A stretch of DNA of 64,000 bases from Maribacter aquivivus (GTDB lineage: Bacteria > Bacteroidota > Bacteroidia > Flavobacteriales > Flavobacteriaceae), in NCBI RefSeq assembly GCF_900142175.1, contig NZ_FQZX01000001.1:310001-374000 (forward strand), written 5' to 3'. Under the pieces are notes generated by a model, which searched no databases, was not told the origin of the DNA, and was given only the letters and a program-made list of their open reading frames with translations. Numbering within the stretch: position 1 is the stretch's first letter; every line of letters begins with the position of its first letter. Position numbers and translations under genes: made by a program. Shown here piece after piece: positions 32,908 to 42,297 of this stretch.

Positions 32908-34710
32908 TTATTTCTGAGTTGCTATCCAAGTCTTTACTCTACGTTCTAACAATTCTAAAGGCAAAGCACCTCCGCCAAGAATAGTATCGTGAAATCCTTT
33001 GATATTAAATTTATCACCTAACTCGGTTTCTGCCATTTTACGCAATTCTTGAATTTTAAGCATCCCAATTTTATAAGAAGTCGCCTGCCCTGGCATTACC
33101 ATATACCGCTGAACTTCTGCAACAATTGCACCTTGAGAAATTGAAGAATTCTCTGTAAAATATTTTACAGCATCTGCTTCTGTCCATCCTTTTGCATGTA
33201 TTCCTGTGTCTACCACCAAACGTATTGCTCTCCAAATTTCATTTACCAAACGACCGAAATCATAATATGGATTCTGGTAACCGCCCATTTCTTTTGCCAA
33301 TGCTTCTGAGTATAATCCCCAACCTTCACTATAAACACTAAAACCAGCCTGAGTTCTAAACTTAGGTACAGATTCTAATTCTTGTGCTATAGATATTTGC
33401 ATGTGATGCCCTGGGTTACCTTCATGATACGCAACACCCTCCATCGTAGATTTAGGCATAGCGTTCATATCTGATAAATGTACATAATACGTACCATTTC
33501 TAGAACCGTCGGGTGTACCTGCAGAATAGTGCTGTGGCGCTCCATCCTGTTCACGAAAAGCCTCTACCCTTTTTACCTGCAACTTTGCTTTTGGCAAAAT
33601 ACCAAAGTAGTCTGGCAGCTTCTTCGTTAAATCATCTAAATACTTTGTGGACTCATCTAAATACCCCTGTCTACCTTCGTCTGTATTTGGAAAAAAGAAT
33701 TGCGGGTCTGTATTTACAAATTTGAAAAAGGCATTTAAATCGCCATCAAAACCTACCTTTTCTTTGATTGCCATCATTTCTTCTTTTATCCTTGCTACCT
33801 CTGCCAGACCAATTTCATGAATTTCGTCTGCTGTTAAATCTGTGGTAGTAAAAACTTTTAAACGATAATTATAAAAATCTTTACCGTTCTCATGACGACT
33901 TACTCCCGTTGGTGTTTCTTCCGCATTATCAACCTCACTTTCTAACCAAGCCAACAATTTATCATATGATGGTGAAAAATACTCATTAAGAACCTTTACC
34001 GATTCTTCTTTTAGTGAAGTAGCCTCTTCTGCCGTAATTTCTTCTGATGCTAAAAGCGCATCAATTTTACCGTTCATATCATTAAGCAATGGTGTACCAT
34101 CTTTCAATGATTTTGTTTGAGCAATAACCGTGGTAAATGCAAATTTTGGAGGTAAATTTCCTGCTGTGGCTTGTTCTTTTGCTCGCTCTACCAATTGATC
34201 AATTCCTCTGGAGACCTCTTTAACCCTAGAGATATAAGCGTTCATATCAGAAAGACTATCTACCTTATGAAAATTGATTAAATAACTTGGTAAACGCGTA
34301 TGCATACCACGCATTTGATCAAAAACGTAATCTAAGTTCTCAAAAGTGGCACCTTCTTTTAATGTTTCATATTGGTAGACCCATAAATCATAAGACGTTT
34401 TATCGGCATCATTTAGCTTATCATAATCGAATTTCTCTTTTAATTCGTTGGTAGTTTCTGTATACCAAGCCAACTCTTTTTCTTCAGCTGCTTTACTTAA
34501 ATCATCAATTTTATCATATTGATCTTTTCTGCCCTGAGCGGTCAACGCTAACGGACTCATTTGTAACTGCTCTTCGTATTTATCGTCGAACCATCTGTTC
34601 AAGGCTACCGTTTGATCTACCTCAACCTTTGGTTCTTCTTTACATGAAGAAAGTAGCAGAAAAGCTATCAAAAAGCTTGTTGCAATGCTCGTAGAAATAA
34701 TTCTTTTCAT
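32908..34710 (-). CDS. DUF885 lipoprotein (zinc-peptidase-like)
   Basis: 600 residues with lipobox LLLSSC (Cys22) and the DUF885 motif YHEGNPGHHMQ near residue 440, which has the HExxxHH-like zinc ligand arrangement; downstream Glu in the SEGWGLYSE block completes a metal site. I took the ATG at 34710 because it starts the lipoprotein signal (MKRIISTSIATSFLIAFLL). An upstream ATG at 34833 would add 41 residues and break the signal. Likely a periplasmic or surface peptidase; substrate unknown. Confidence 0.88.
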   Translation of the reverse strand: MKRIISTSIATSFLIAFLLLSSCKEEPKVEVDQTVALNRWFDDKYEEQLQMSPLALTAQGRKDQYDKIDDLSKAAEEKELAWYTETTNELKEKFDYDKLNDADKTSYDLWVYQYETLKEGATFENLDYVFDQMRGMHTRLPSYLINFHKVDSLSDMNAYISRVKEVSRGIDQLVERAKEQATAGNLPPKFAFTTVIAQTKSLKDGTPLLNDMNGKIDALLASEEITAEEATSLKEESVKVLNEYFSPSYDKLLAWLESEVDNAEETPTGVSRHENGKDFYNYRLKVFTTTDLTADEIHEIGLAEVARIKEEMMAIKEKVGFDGDLNAFFKFVNTDPQFFFPNTDEGRQGYLDESTKYLDDLTKKLPDYFGILPKAKLQVKRVEAFREQDGAPQHYSAGTPDGSRNGTYYVHLSDMNAMPKSTMEGVAYHEGNPGHHMQISIAQELESVPKFRTQAGFSVYSEGWGLYSEALAKEMGGYQNPYYDFGRLVNEIWRAIRLVVDTGIHAKGWTEADAVKYFTENSSISQGAIVAEVQRYMVMPGQATSYKIGMLKIQELRKMAETELGDKFNIKGFHDTILGGGALPLELLERRVKTWIATQK

Positions 34711-34983
34711 GATAATTAAATTTGGATTTAGTTTGTTATAATTCTGCTTCTCGTTATTATTCTGAACAGCAGGTGGGGAAGATTTAAAGATACTGATTTT
34801 GATTATATACACTCCTCTTTTTATATTCAACACTTAAGGCTTTTTCACATCAAGGAATTAAACTATTTTTCTAGACTTATTTAAACTAATCACAAGAATA
34901 TCCGCATTAAACCATAAAAATATATATTCACTAACTTAAGATAAATATTAAAGCTTAAAATTCTTAACCCTATAGTCTTATCA

Positions 34984-35529
34984 ATGGAACAAATTAAAAT
35001 CATTTTCTTTCTATTAGCTTCATTCTTTGGTATTACAGAAAGTAAAATTGCGGCCGACAAAAACACCGTAACCGTTTATCCGGAAGACCATAAAATTGAG
35101 ATTGTACAAGAACATCTTTTTACCATTATACAAACAGAAAAAGATACCGCACTGACCCTAGCACAATGGGAACAATTAGCAAAATGGAAAGAAAATAAAC
35201 TGTCATGGGCTAAAGAGTTAGAAAATTTTACCAATAAAGATGTGACTATTGAAAATAATGAAGGAACTATAGCACCACGCATTTCTTTTAATTATACTGA
35301 CGAAAAAGATTTGCGTGCCCTGGGCATTTGGTATAACAAAGAGAAAAATCAATATTCAATTAATAATGTTCCAAGAGAGCATACCACTAGCAAAAACGGT
35401 AAATTAGAAGGTAATTATTGGACTTTTGACGGAGGCAGTACATTTAGCTTTACTAATGAGGCTTTTGTTGACCTGCCTAATGAATATAAAAAATTAAAAC
35501 TTCCGATCACTGAGATCCTTAAGGACTAA
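34984..35529 (+). CDS. Hypothetical exported protein
   Basis: Hydrophobic N-terminus (FFLLASFFGITES), then 160 residues of mixed charge with QWEQLAKWKENKLSWAKELENF and VPREHTTSKNGKLEGNYW. No family recognised. Located 11 bp before the SnoaL-like gene, so probably one operon. Confidence 0.65.
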   Translation: MEQIKIIFFLLASFFGITESKIAADKNTVTVYPEDHKIEIVQEHLFTIIQTEKDTALTLAQWEQLAKWKENKLSWAKELENFTNKDVTIENNEGTIAPRISFNYTDEKDLRALGIWYNKEKNQYSINNVPREHTTSKNGKLEGNYWTFDGGSTFSFTNEAFVDLPNEYKKLKLPITEILKD

Positions 35530-35539
35530 ATTTCAAATT

Positions 35540-35917
35540 ATGGACTTGCAGAAAAATAAAGAAAATGCCATCGCATTCTACAAAACAGCTTATTTAGGGC
35601 AACCAAAACTGGCTATAGAGAAATATGTGGGTAATGAATATATTCAACATAACCCAGATGTAGCCAACGGCACACAAGGTTTCATTGATTATTTTGAACG
35701 TATGAAGACAGAATACCCAGAAAAGTCTATTGAATTTGTACGTTGTATTGCCGAAGGTGATTTAGTGGCATTACATACGCACCAAATATGGCCAGGAAAT
35801 GACCAATACATTACCATGGATTTTTTTAGATTTGATACCAACGGTAAAATTTGTGAACATTGGGATTCTATTCAACAAATACCCGAAAAATCTAAGAACC
35901 CAAATACAATGTACTAA
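35540..35917 (+). CDS. SnoaL-like (NTF2-fold) protein
   Basis: 125 residues with the NTF2/SnoaL pattern: YIQHNPDVANGTQGF near 35-50 and LVALHTHQIWPGNDQY, plus RFDTNGKICEHWDSIQ at the end. The ligand pocket suggests a small-molecule-binding or isomerase-type role; specific substrate not evident. Forms an operon with the preceding and probably the agmatinase-like gene (29-bp gap). Confidence 0.85.
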   Translation: MDLQKNKENAIAFYKTAYLGQPKLAIEKYVGNEYIQHNPDVANGTQGFIDYFERMKTEYPEKSIEFVRCIAEGDLVALHTHQIWPGNDQYITMDFFRFDTNGKICEHWDSIQQIPEKSKNPNTMY

Positions 35918-35946
35918 TACAGCAACGGACAAAAGAACTCAACTTT

Positions 35947-36729
35947 ATGAAAAATATTAATATTCAAGGTCTTAATTGGGATGCCAAATCATCGTTTCAA
36001 CAAGGTCCGGCGAAAGCTCCTAACTTAATTAGAAAAGCATTGTACAGCGATTCAATGAATCTATGTACCGAATTCGGGGTATCAATTGAAAATGATGCCA
36101 TAACCGATAAAGGTGATTTTACCATAAATGAGTATTTTGATATTACAGAAATTACCAGAAAGAATATTGAATCTGGCGCTAAACTACTTTCATTAGGCGG
36201 TGATCATTCGGTTACTTTTCCTATTATAAAAGCATTTCATGAGCACTACCCAAAACTAGATATTTTACATATAGATGCCCATGCAGATCTGTACCATGAC
36301 TATGAAGGCGACCCGTATTCTCACGCATGCCCTTTTGCAAGAATTATGGAAAATGGATTTGCCGTAAAACTGGTTCAAGTAGGTATTAGAACTTTGAATC
36401 CGCATCAGGCTGCACAAGCAAAAAAGTACAATGTAGACGTTCATGAAATGCGAAATCTTGACCTAAATAACATTCCTAAATTTGAGAATCCATTGTATAT
36501 AACTTTAGACATGGACGGTTTTGACCCTGCCTTTGCACCAGGAGTTTCTCATCATGAGCCTGGCGGACTCTCATCGCGCCAAGTTTTAGATTTAATTCAT
36601 AACATTGATACCGAAGTGGTGGGTGCCGATATTGTCGAATATAATCCTAATCGAGATTTTCATGATATGACCGCTTATTTGGCTGCAAAAATGATGAAAG
36701 AACTTATTGGTAAAATGATGGAACGTTAA
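35947..36729 (+). CDS. Ureohydrolase family protein (agmatinase/arginase-like)
   Basis: Mn-dependent hydrolase that splits a guanidine (or formimino) group. Metal motifs: GGDHSVT near residue 86, DAHADLYHD near 114 and DMDGFDP near 206. All three are intact. 260 aa, shorter than typical 300-aa arginases. Sequence alone does not separate agmatinase, arginase and formimidoylglutamase. It sits 1.5 kb before the arginine operon, but in a different transcription unit. Confidence 0.83.
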   Translation: MKNINIQGLNWDAKSSFQQGPAKAPNLIRKALYSDSMNLCTEFGVSIENDAITDKGDFTINEYFDITEITRKNIESGAKLLSLGGDHSVTFPIIKAFHEHYPKLDILHIDAHADLYHDYEGDPYSHACPFARIMENGFAVKLVQVGIRTLNPHQAAQAKKYNVDVHEMRNLDLNNIPKFENPLYITLDMDGFDPAFAPGVSHHEPGGLSSRQVLDLIHNIDTEVVGADIVEYNPNRDFHDMTAYLAAKMMKELIGKMMER

Positions 36730-36783
36730 AACATATTTCAATAAAAACCATTAAATTGACCTTTTACTAAACCCAAACCCCTA

Positions 36784-38127
36784 ATGCCGTTTTCTTTTAA
36801 AAATTTTATGAAACTCCATAAGGTTTCCTTGATATTGGCGATATTGAGTTTTGTATTCTATTACACCTTTGCATATCACTTACAGAGAACAGATTTCATA
36901 AAGCTGCTTACGCTCTTTGTTGCGCTTTTCTTTTTCTGTTTTAAACTTATACAGTTCGAGAAATTGAACTTTAGATTTCTACTGGGCATAGGAGTGATTT
37001 TTAGACTTATTTTTCTTTGTATAGAACCTAATTTATCTCAAGATTTTTATCGTTTTATTTGGGACGGACATTTGGTTTCTAGTGGTGCCAACCCCTATTT
37101 GCACACCCCAGATCAGTTAATGACAAACATGGTATCTATGATACCAAATGCCAATATACTTTATGAAGGTATGGGCAGTTTAAGTGCACGCCACTATAGC
37201 AATTACCCACCTTTGAACCAGCTTATTTTTGCAATTGCAGCATTTGTAGGTGGTAAGAGTATTTTTGCGTCACTGCTGACCCTACGGGCAATTATTATAC
37301 TTGCCGATATTGGTATATTCTATTTTGGCAGAAAGCTGCTAAAAAATCTGAACAGATCTCCGCATTTAATATTCTGGTATTTTTTAAATCCGCTTGTAAT
37401 TGTAGAGCTTACCGGCAATCTTCATTTTGAAGGTGTTATGCTGTTTTTCTTTATTCTAGCTATGTTTTTATTATCAATAGATAAATGGAAAACTGCAGGT
37501 ATAGTTATGGCTTGTTCTATTTCAATAAAACTAGTACCCCTATTATTTTTACCACTTTTCTTTAAGTACCTAGGATGGAAAAAAAGTATCATTTTCTATA
37601 TGATCATTGGTATCACTTCAATCGTTCTTTTTCTACCATTTAATACCCCAGAGTTTATAGACAACTATTCTAAAACTCTGAAGCTATGGTTCTCAAATTT
37701 TGAATTCAATGCTAGCATCTATAATATCGCTAAAAAAACTGCCATACATTTTGATGCAAAGCCGTGGGAGTTCATTAAAGAATATGGCAAAATTACTCCG
37801 TTACTTACCATAGCCACCGTAGGTCTATTTACATTTTTACCAAAAAGATATGACTTAAACAGAGTGCTTTGGTCTATGATGTGGGTTTTGACCATCTATT
37901 ACTTTATGTCTACTACGGTACACCCGTGGTATGCCATTTTTCTGGTGTTACTTTCTATTTTTACAACGTATAGATATGCTATCATTTGGTCTGCCGCTAT
38001 TGTATTAAGCTACTTGGCTTATTCTCAGGCAGATTTCAAAGAAAACCTCTGGCTTCTTGCCATTGAGTATATTTCAGTGTACGGCTTCATTATTTATGAA
38101 ATTGTTGCACATAATAACAAAAAGTGA
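36784..38127 (+). CDS. Integral membrane glycosyltransferase (mannosyltransferase-like, GT87 type)
   Basis: 447 residues with ten or so membrane helices. The motif NLSQDFYRFIWDG near residue 85 (acidic residues in the first periplasmic loop) and PHLIFWYFLNPLVIVELTGN, then HFEGVMLFFF, fit polyprenyl-phosphate-dependent GT-C transferases. Product unknown. Precedes the arginine operon by 236 bp and is probably separate from it. Confidence 0.78.
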   Translation: MPFSFKNFMKLHKVSLILAILSFVFYYTFAYHLQRTDFIKLLTLFVALFFFCFKLIQFEKLNFRFLLGIGVIFRLIFLCIEPNLSQDFYRFIWDGHLVSSGANPYLHTPDQLMTNMVSMIPNANILYEGMGSLSARHYSNYPPLNQLIFAIAAFVGGKSIFASLLTLRAIIILADIGIFYFGRKLLKNLNRSPHLIFWYFLNPLVIVELTGNLHFEGVMLFFFILAMFLLSIDKWKTAGIVMACSISIKLVPLLFLPLFFKYLGWKKSIIFYMIIGITSIVLFLPFNTPEFIDNYSKTLKLWFSNFEFNASIYNIAKKTAIHFDAKPWEFIKEYGKITPLLTIATVGLFTFLPKRYDLNRVLWSMMWVLTIYYFMSTTVHPWYAIFLVLLSIFTTYRYAIIWSAAIVLSYLAYSQADFKENLWLLAIEYISVYGFIIYEIVAHNNKK

Positions 38128-38181
38128 AGTTTTTGTAAAAATTATACGATGAGTGATGTCAAATAAATATAATTTGTACAT

Positions 38182-38284
38182 TTACCCTGTAATGAACGAA
38201 AAAAACTACTTTCTATATAGTACCGTGAGCCCAGTTGCTCTTGCGCGTCCGTTCACATCTCGCCGTCGTCGCCCGTAAGGGTAA
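38182..38284 (+). promoter_or_regulatory. Candidate structured leader RNA of the Arg/Pro operon
   Basis: TTACCCT (38182-38188) is exactly complementary to AGGGTAA (38278-38284), closing a region that encloses the leader ORF. The enclosed part is much more GC-rich than its surroundings. GTGA/TCAC pairs at 38225, 38252 and 38304 allow alternative folds. A T7 run at 38335-38341 could be the terminator tail, but no strong GC stem directly precedes it. Confidence 0.4.
38192..38278 (+). CDS. Arginine/proline leader peptide (28 codons)
   Basis: ATG at 38192, stop TAA at 38276-38278. Translated, the peptide is MNEKNYFLYSTV, then SPVALARPFTS, then four arginines and a proline (RRRRP) before the stop; the Arg codons are CGC CGT CGT CGC. 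Such a run just before the stop is the mark of attenuator peptides: ribosome stalling at low charged tRNA-Arg would change folding of the leader. The operon makes both arginine and proline, so the final Pro codon and an earlier RP may add proline sensing. The coding start is a normal ATG in an AT-rich stretch. No protein-level homology can be judged at this length. Confidence 0.65.
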   Translation: MNEKNYFLYSTVSPVALARPFTSRRRRP

Positions 38285-38363
38285 GATATAATTATGGAAT
38301 TAGGTGAGTCCATTTCCGCACAGAAAATCAAAACTTTTTTTACACTTTTAAATCTAACTGGCA

Positions 38364-38996
38364 ATGAACTTAATTGTTGCTAACGAATCACATTTTAAAT
38401 ACGCTCAGGATATCTGCGATACCATAGCAGATTCGGCTAAGGTTCGCGGAACAGGTATTGCGAAACGTACACCAGAATACATCCAGAGAAAACTATCTAA
38501 CGGCAATGCTATTTTAGCGTTGGACGGAGAGAAATTTGCAGGCTTTTGCTATATAGAGGTTTGGGGACATGAGAAATTTGTTGCCAATTCCGGACTAATA
38601 GTACACCCTGATTATAGGGGTCAAGGACTTGCAAAAAGTATAAAAGCTAGAATTTTTGAACTCAGCAGAGAAAAATTTCCTGATGCCAAAATATTTGGGA
38701 TCACCACTGGTTTAGCCGTTATGAAAATTAACTACGAGCTTGGCTACAAACCTGTTACCTTTTCTGAGCTTACAGATGATCCAGAGTTTTGGAAAGGTTG
38801 CCAAACTTGCAAAAATTTCGATATCCTTACCAGAACAGAACAAAAAATGTGCTTATGCACAGGTATGCTCTATGATGGTAATGTTAAGAAAAAAACTGAG
38901 GAAGTAAAGCATGTGAACAGTAAGGCTTTTACAAGATTAAAAAGTATTAAAGAGAGTTTGTTCCTTAAAAAGAAAGTCGAAAAAAGTAAATCATAA
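38364..38996 (+). CDS. GNAT N-acetyltransferase (candidate N-acetylglutamate synthase)
   Basis: First gene of the Arg/Pro operon. GNAT motif A is clear: GLIVHPDYRGQGLAKSI near residues 78-94. The C-terminal part has a Cys-rich block, GCQTCKNF and MCLCTGML (residues 145-175), that may bind metal and is not usual for GNATs. The context points to acetylation of glutamate as the first step of arginine synthesis, in place of classical ArgA or ArgJ, neither of which is in the cluster. The assignment is inferred; it could alternatively regulate or modify another protein. 210 aa. Confidence 0.75.
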   Translation: MNLIVANESHFKYAQDICDTIADSAKVRGTGIAKRTPEYIQRKLSNGNAILALDGEKFAGFCYIEVWGHEKFVANSGLIVHPDYRGQGLAKSIKARIFELSREKFPDAKIFGITTGLAVMKINYELGYKPVTFSELTDDPEFWKGCQTCKNFDILTRTEQKMCLCTGMLYDGNVKKKTEEVKHVNSKAFTRLKSIKESLFLKKKVEKSKS

Positions 38997-39117
38997 TTCT
39001 GAAAAGAGAAAAGAACGAGCTTCAATTTTAAAATATAGTTGTTCTCAAATAAAATCTATTCTCTATTCAAATTGAATCATATAATTACCCAGATATACTG
39101 GGATTGAAAATATTAAA

Positions 39118-40305
39118 ATGAAAAAATTAGTACTAGCATACAGCGGCGGATTAGATACATCTTATTGCGCAAAACATTTATCAAAAGACAAAGGCTTTGA
39201 AGTTCATGCAGTAAGTGTAAACACTGGTGGTTTTTCATCAGATGAAATAAAGGAAATAGAAAAGAAGGCTATTCAGTTAGGTGCTACTTCTTACACCTCT
39301 ATTGATGCCGTACAAACGTTTTATGACAAGGTAGTTAAGTACCTTATTTTCGGGAACGTTCTAAAAAACAATACATACCCTCTTTCTGTGAGTGCAGAGA
39401 GAATAGTACAGGCTATAGAAATTGTAAACTACGCCAAAAAAGTTGGTGCTAAATATATCGCACATGGTAGTACAGGCGCAGGAAACGATCAAGTTCGTTT
39501 TGATATGATTTTCCAAATTATTGCTCCTGAAATAGAAATTATCACCCCTATTAGAGATAACAAATTGGCTAGAGAAGAAGAGATAGCTTATTTAAAAGAA
39601 AATGGGGTAGATTATCCTTGGGAAAAGGCAAAATACTCTATCAATAGAGGTTTATGGGGAACATCGGTAGGTGGCGAAGAAACTTTGACTTCAGACAAAG
39701 CATTACCAGATAGTGCTTACCCAAGCCAGCTACAAGAAAAAAATCCGACAGATATTACTTTAACTTTTGAAAAAGGAGAATTAGTAGCGGTTAATGGAGA
39801 AAAAGATACGCCGGTAAATAACATTGAAAAAGTTGAAGCTCTTGCATCTAAATATGCAATTGGTAGAGATATTCATGTTGGCGATACTATTATTGGTACT
39901 AAAGGAAGAGTTGGTTTTGAAGCTCCCGCCTCATTAATTATCATAAAGGCACACCATCTTTTAGAAAAGCATACGCTTACTAAATGGCAACAATATCAAA
40001 AAGAGCAACAAGGTAATTTCTACGGTATGTTATTGCATGAAGGTAATTACCTAGATGCGGTAATGAGAAATATAGAGACCTTTCTAACCGACACTCAAAA
40101 AACCGTTTCTGGTGATGTATATGTTGGCTTATATCCTTTTCAATTTAGGCTGCACGGTATTTCATCTAAACATGATTTAATGACAGATGCTTTCGGTAAA
40201 TACGGTGAAGTAAATAAAGGCTGGACAGCAGATGATGCTAAAGGCTTTATTAAAATTCTATCCAATTCTGGAAAGATTTACAACCATGTGAATGGGGATC
40301 AATAA
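39118..40305 (+). CDS. argG: Argininosuccinate synthase
   Basis: Joins citrulline and aspartate with ATP, the penultimate step of arginine synthesis. The N-terminal PP-loop AYSGGLDTSYCAK is present; later STGAGNDQVRFD and ITPIRDN match the citrulline/aspartate site. 395 aa, close to the 400-445 typical. Followed by argC after 125 bp that contains a strong hairpin. Confidence 0.95.
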   Translation: MKKLVLAYSGGLDTSYCAKHLSKDKGFEVHAVSVNTGGFSSDEIKEIEKKAIQLGATSYTSIDAVQTFYDKVVKYLIFGNVLKNNTYPLSVSAERIVQAIEIVNYAKKVGAKYIAHGSTGAGNDQVRFDMIFQIIAPEIEIITPIRDNKLAREEEIAYLKENGVDYPWEKAKYSINRGLWGTSVGGEETLTSDKALPDSAYPSQLQEKNPTDITLTFEKGELVAVNGEKDTPVNNIEKVEALASKYAIGRDIHVGDTIIGTKGRVGFEAPASLIIIKAHHLLEKHTLTKWQQYQKEQQGNFYGMLLHEGNYLDAVMRNIETFLTDTQKTVSGDVYVGLYPFQFRLHGISSKHDLMTDAFGKYGEVNKGWTADDAKGFIKILSNSGKIYNHVNGDQ

Positions 40306-40367
40306 GAGTAAAGAGTTAGGAAAAAGTAGTATTAAGTAATGAGTACAAAATATTAAGTAAAATTAAA

Positions 40368-40405
40368 AGTATCAACAAAGTACTTAATACTTTGTACTTG
40401 ATACT
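40368..40405 (+). repeat. Inverted repeat before argC
   Basis: Arms AGTATCAA (40368-40375) / TTGATACT (40398-40405) and CAAAGTA (40376-40382) / TACTTTG (40388-40394), with TAC bulged. Lies between argG and argC. It may be a processing or mRNA-stability hairpin, or part of an intergenic repeat family. Confidence 0.6.
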
Positions 40406-40430
40406 GATTTCTCATTCACAAAATAAAATT

Positions 40431-41405
40431 ATGATTAAAGCAGGTATTATTGGTGGATCTGGTTACACGGGTGGCGAACTTATTCGAATTCTATTGAATC
40501 ACCCCGCCGCGGAAATAGATTTTGTCTACAGTACCACCAGAGCAGGTAAAAAGGTGACTACAGCACATCCAGACTTATTAGGAACAACAGATCTAGAATT
40601 TACAGGAAATGTAAACCCAAATGTTAATGTTGTTTTTCTGTGCCTAGGCCACGGTAACTCTACGGCTTTTTTAAAGGAACATAGCTTTTCTACAGATACT
40701 ATTATTATCGATTTAAGTAACGATTTTAGACTAGTTGCAGATGCTAATTTTGATGGTAAACAGTTTGTATACGGATTACCGGAATTAAATAAAAGCGAAA
40801 TAGAAAATGCCAAATACATAGCCAACCCTGGTTGTTTTGCAACAGCTATTCAATTGGCATTGCTTCCATTGGCAAAAGCAAAGCTCTTAGAAAATGAAGT
40901 GCATATAAATGCCGTAACAGGTAGTACAGGTGCAGGCGTTAGTCCGTCAGCCACTTCTCATTTTTCATGGCGTAACAATAACGTAAGCTGGTACAAACCT
41001 TTTACGCATCAGCATTTAGGAGAAATCAATGAGAGTTTACATTCGCTTCAAGAAAATACTGGGAACTTATTTTTTATGCCAAATAGAGGAAATTTCACTC
41101 GTGGAATTTTAGCGACTTCGTATACCAAATTCGATGGTGATTTATCGGAAGCTAAAGCACTGTATCAAGATTTTTACAAGGATGCGGTCTTTACCCAAAT
41201 TTCTGATGAGCCTATCAACTTAAAACAAGTGGTAAATACGAATCAGTGCCATATTCATTTGCATAAACACGATGATTTAATACTGGTGACCTCAGCAATT
41301 GATAATCTATTAAAAGGTGCATCTGGGCAAGCCGTTCAAAATATGAATTTAATTTTTGGTCTAGAAGAAAATTTAGGACTCAATTTAAAGGCAGGGGTAT
41401 TTTAA
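40431..41405 (+). CDS. argC: N-acetyl-gamma-glutamyl-phosphate reductase
   Basis: NADPH-dependent reduction of acylglutamyl phosphate. NADP motif GGSGYTGGELIR at residue 7, catalytic Cys in ANPGCFATA near residue 136, and the HQHLGEI block. I chose ATG 40431 since the NADP motif follows at once; a start at 40392 adds 13 residues within the hairpin region. 324 aa, normal length. Confidence 0.95.
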   Translation: MIKAGIIGGSGYTGGELIRILLNHPAAEIDFVYSTTRAGKKVTTAHPDLLGTTDLEFTGNVNPNVNVVFLCLGHGNSTAFLKEHSFSTDTIIIDLSNDFRLVADANFDGKQFVYGLPELNKSEIENAKYIANPGCFATAIQLALLPLAKAKLLENEVHINAVTGSTGAGVSPSATSHFSWRNNNVSWYKPFTHQHLGEINESLHSLQENTGNLFFMPNRGNFTRGILATSYTKFDGDLSEAKALYQDFYKDAVFTQISDEPINLKQVVNTNQCHIHLHKHDDLILVTSAIDNLLKGASGQAVQNMNLIFGLEENLGLNLKAGVF

Positions 41406-41453
41406 CTTCTGCTACACTCAGTACTTTACTCATTACTAAATACTAATTACAAC

Positions 41454-42248
41454 ATGAAAATAGCTATTATAGGTACCGGTAATTTAGGACTTTCCATTGC
41501 AAACGGAATTCTAAAAAGTAATGGTGCCACTAGTATGTACCTTACTAAAAGGGATACTACATCTATTGCTGATTTTGAAAAATTTGATAAGGTTACGGTT
41601 ACCAACGACAATCGTTTGGCTGTACAAAATTCAGACATCTTAATATTTGCCGTGCAACCTGTTCATTTTGCCGACATTTTAGAAAGTATAAAAGACCTAT
41701 TAACTGAAAACCATGTAATTATTTCTACCATAACCGGTTTTGGAATTGAAAAAATAGAGGCAGTTATTGGTAAGGATAATTACATTGTTAGAAGTATGCC
41801 TAATACCGCTATTTCTGTTGGTAAATCAATGACCTGTATTTGTAGTAATGAAAAAGGTAAAAAACGTATTGACTTAACAAAGGCTATTTTTAATAGAATG
41901 GGGCATTCTATGGAAATACCTGAAAACCAAATGCAGGCCGCAACGGTTATTTGTGCCAGTGGCATTGCTTTCTGGATGCGTTTAATACGTGCAACTACCC
42001 AAGGTGCCATACAATTAGGGTTTGATGCAAAAGAGGCTCAAGAACTTGCCATGCATACCTGTAATGGCGCCGCAAGTTTACTTATAGATTCTGGCAACCA
42101 CCCAGAAGAAGAAATAGACCGTGTTACTACGCCAATGGGCTGTACAATAACCGGATTAAACGAAATGGAACACCAAGGTTTAAGCGCGTCTTTAATACGT
42201 GGTATTATTGCCTCGTACGATAAGATTACCGAATTTAAAACCAAATAA
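41454..42248 (+). CDS. proC: Pyrroline-5-carboxylate reductase
   Basis: Last step of proline synthesis, NAD(P)H-dependent. The N-terminal dinucleotide motif IIGTGNLGLSIA and MPNTAISVGKSM are typical of ProC; GMEHQGLSASLIRG-like C-terminal block (EMEHQGLSASLIRG) contains the substrate-binding region. 264 aa. Lies in the arginine operon between argC and argD. Confidence 0.93.
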   Translation: MKIAIIGTGNLGLSIANGILKSNGATSMYLTKRDTTSIADFEKFDKVTVTNDNRLAVQNSDILIFAVQPVHFADILESIKDLLTENHVIISTITGFGIEKIEAVIGKDNYIVRSMPNTAISVGKSMTCICSNEKGKKRIDLTKAIFNRMGHSMEIPENQMQAATVICASGIAFWMRLIRATTQGAIQLGFDAKEAQELAMHTCNGAASLLIDSGNHPEEEIDRVTTPMGCTITGLNEMEHQGLSASLIRGIIASYDKITEFKTK

Positions 42249-42297
42249 AAGTACATCAACAAATCAGTTCTTTTTTGAACTTGAATCTTTTTGAATT

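Noticed and set aside
38300..38345. Strong attenuator terminator before the GNAT gene
   Set aside because: There is a T7 run at 38335-38341, but I could not find a convincing GC-rich stem directly before it; I claim the leader peptide, not a proven terminator.
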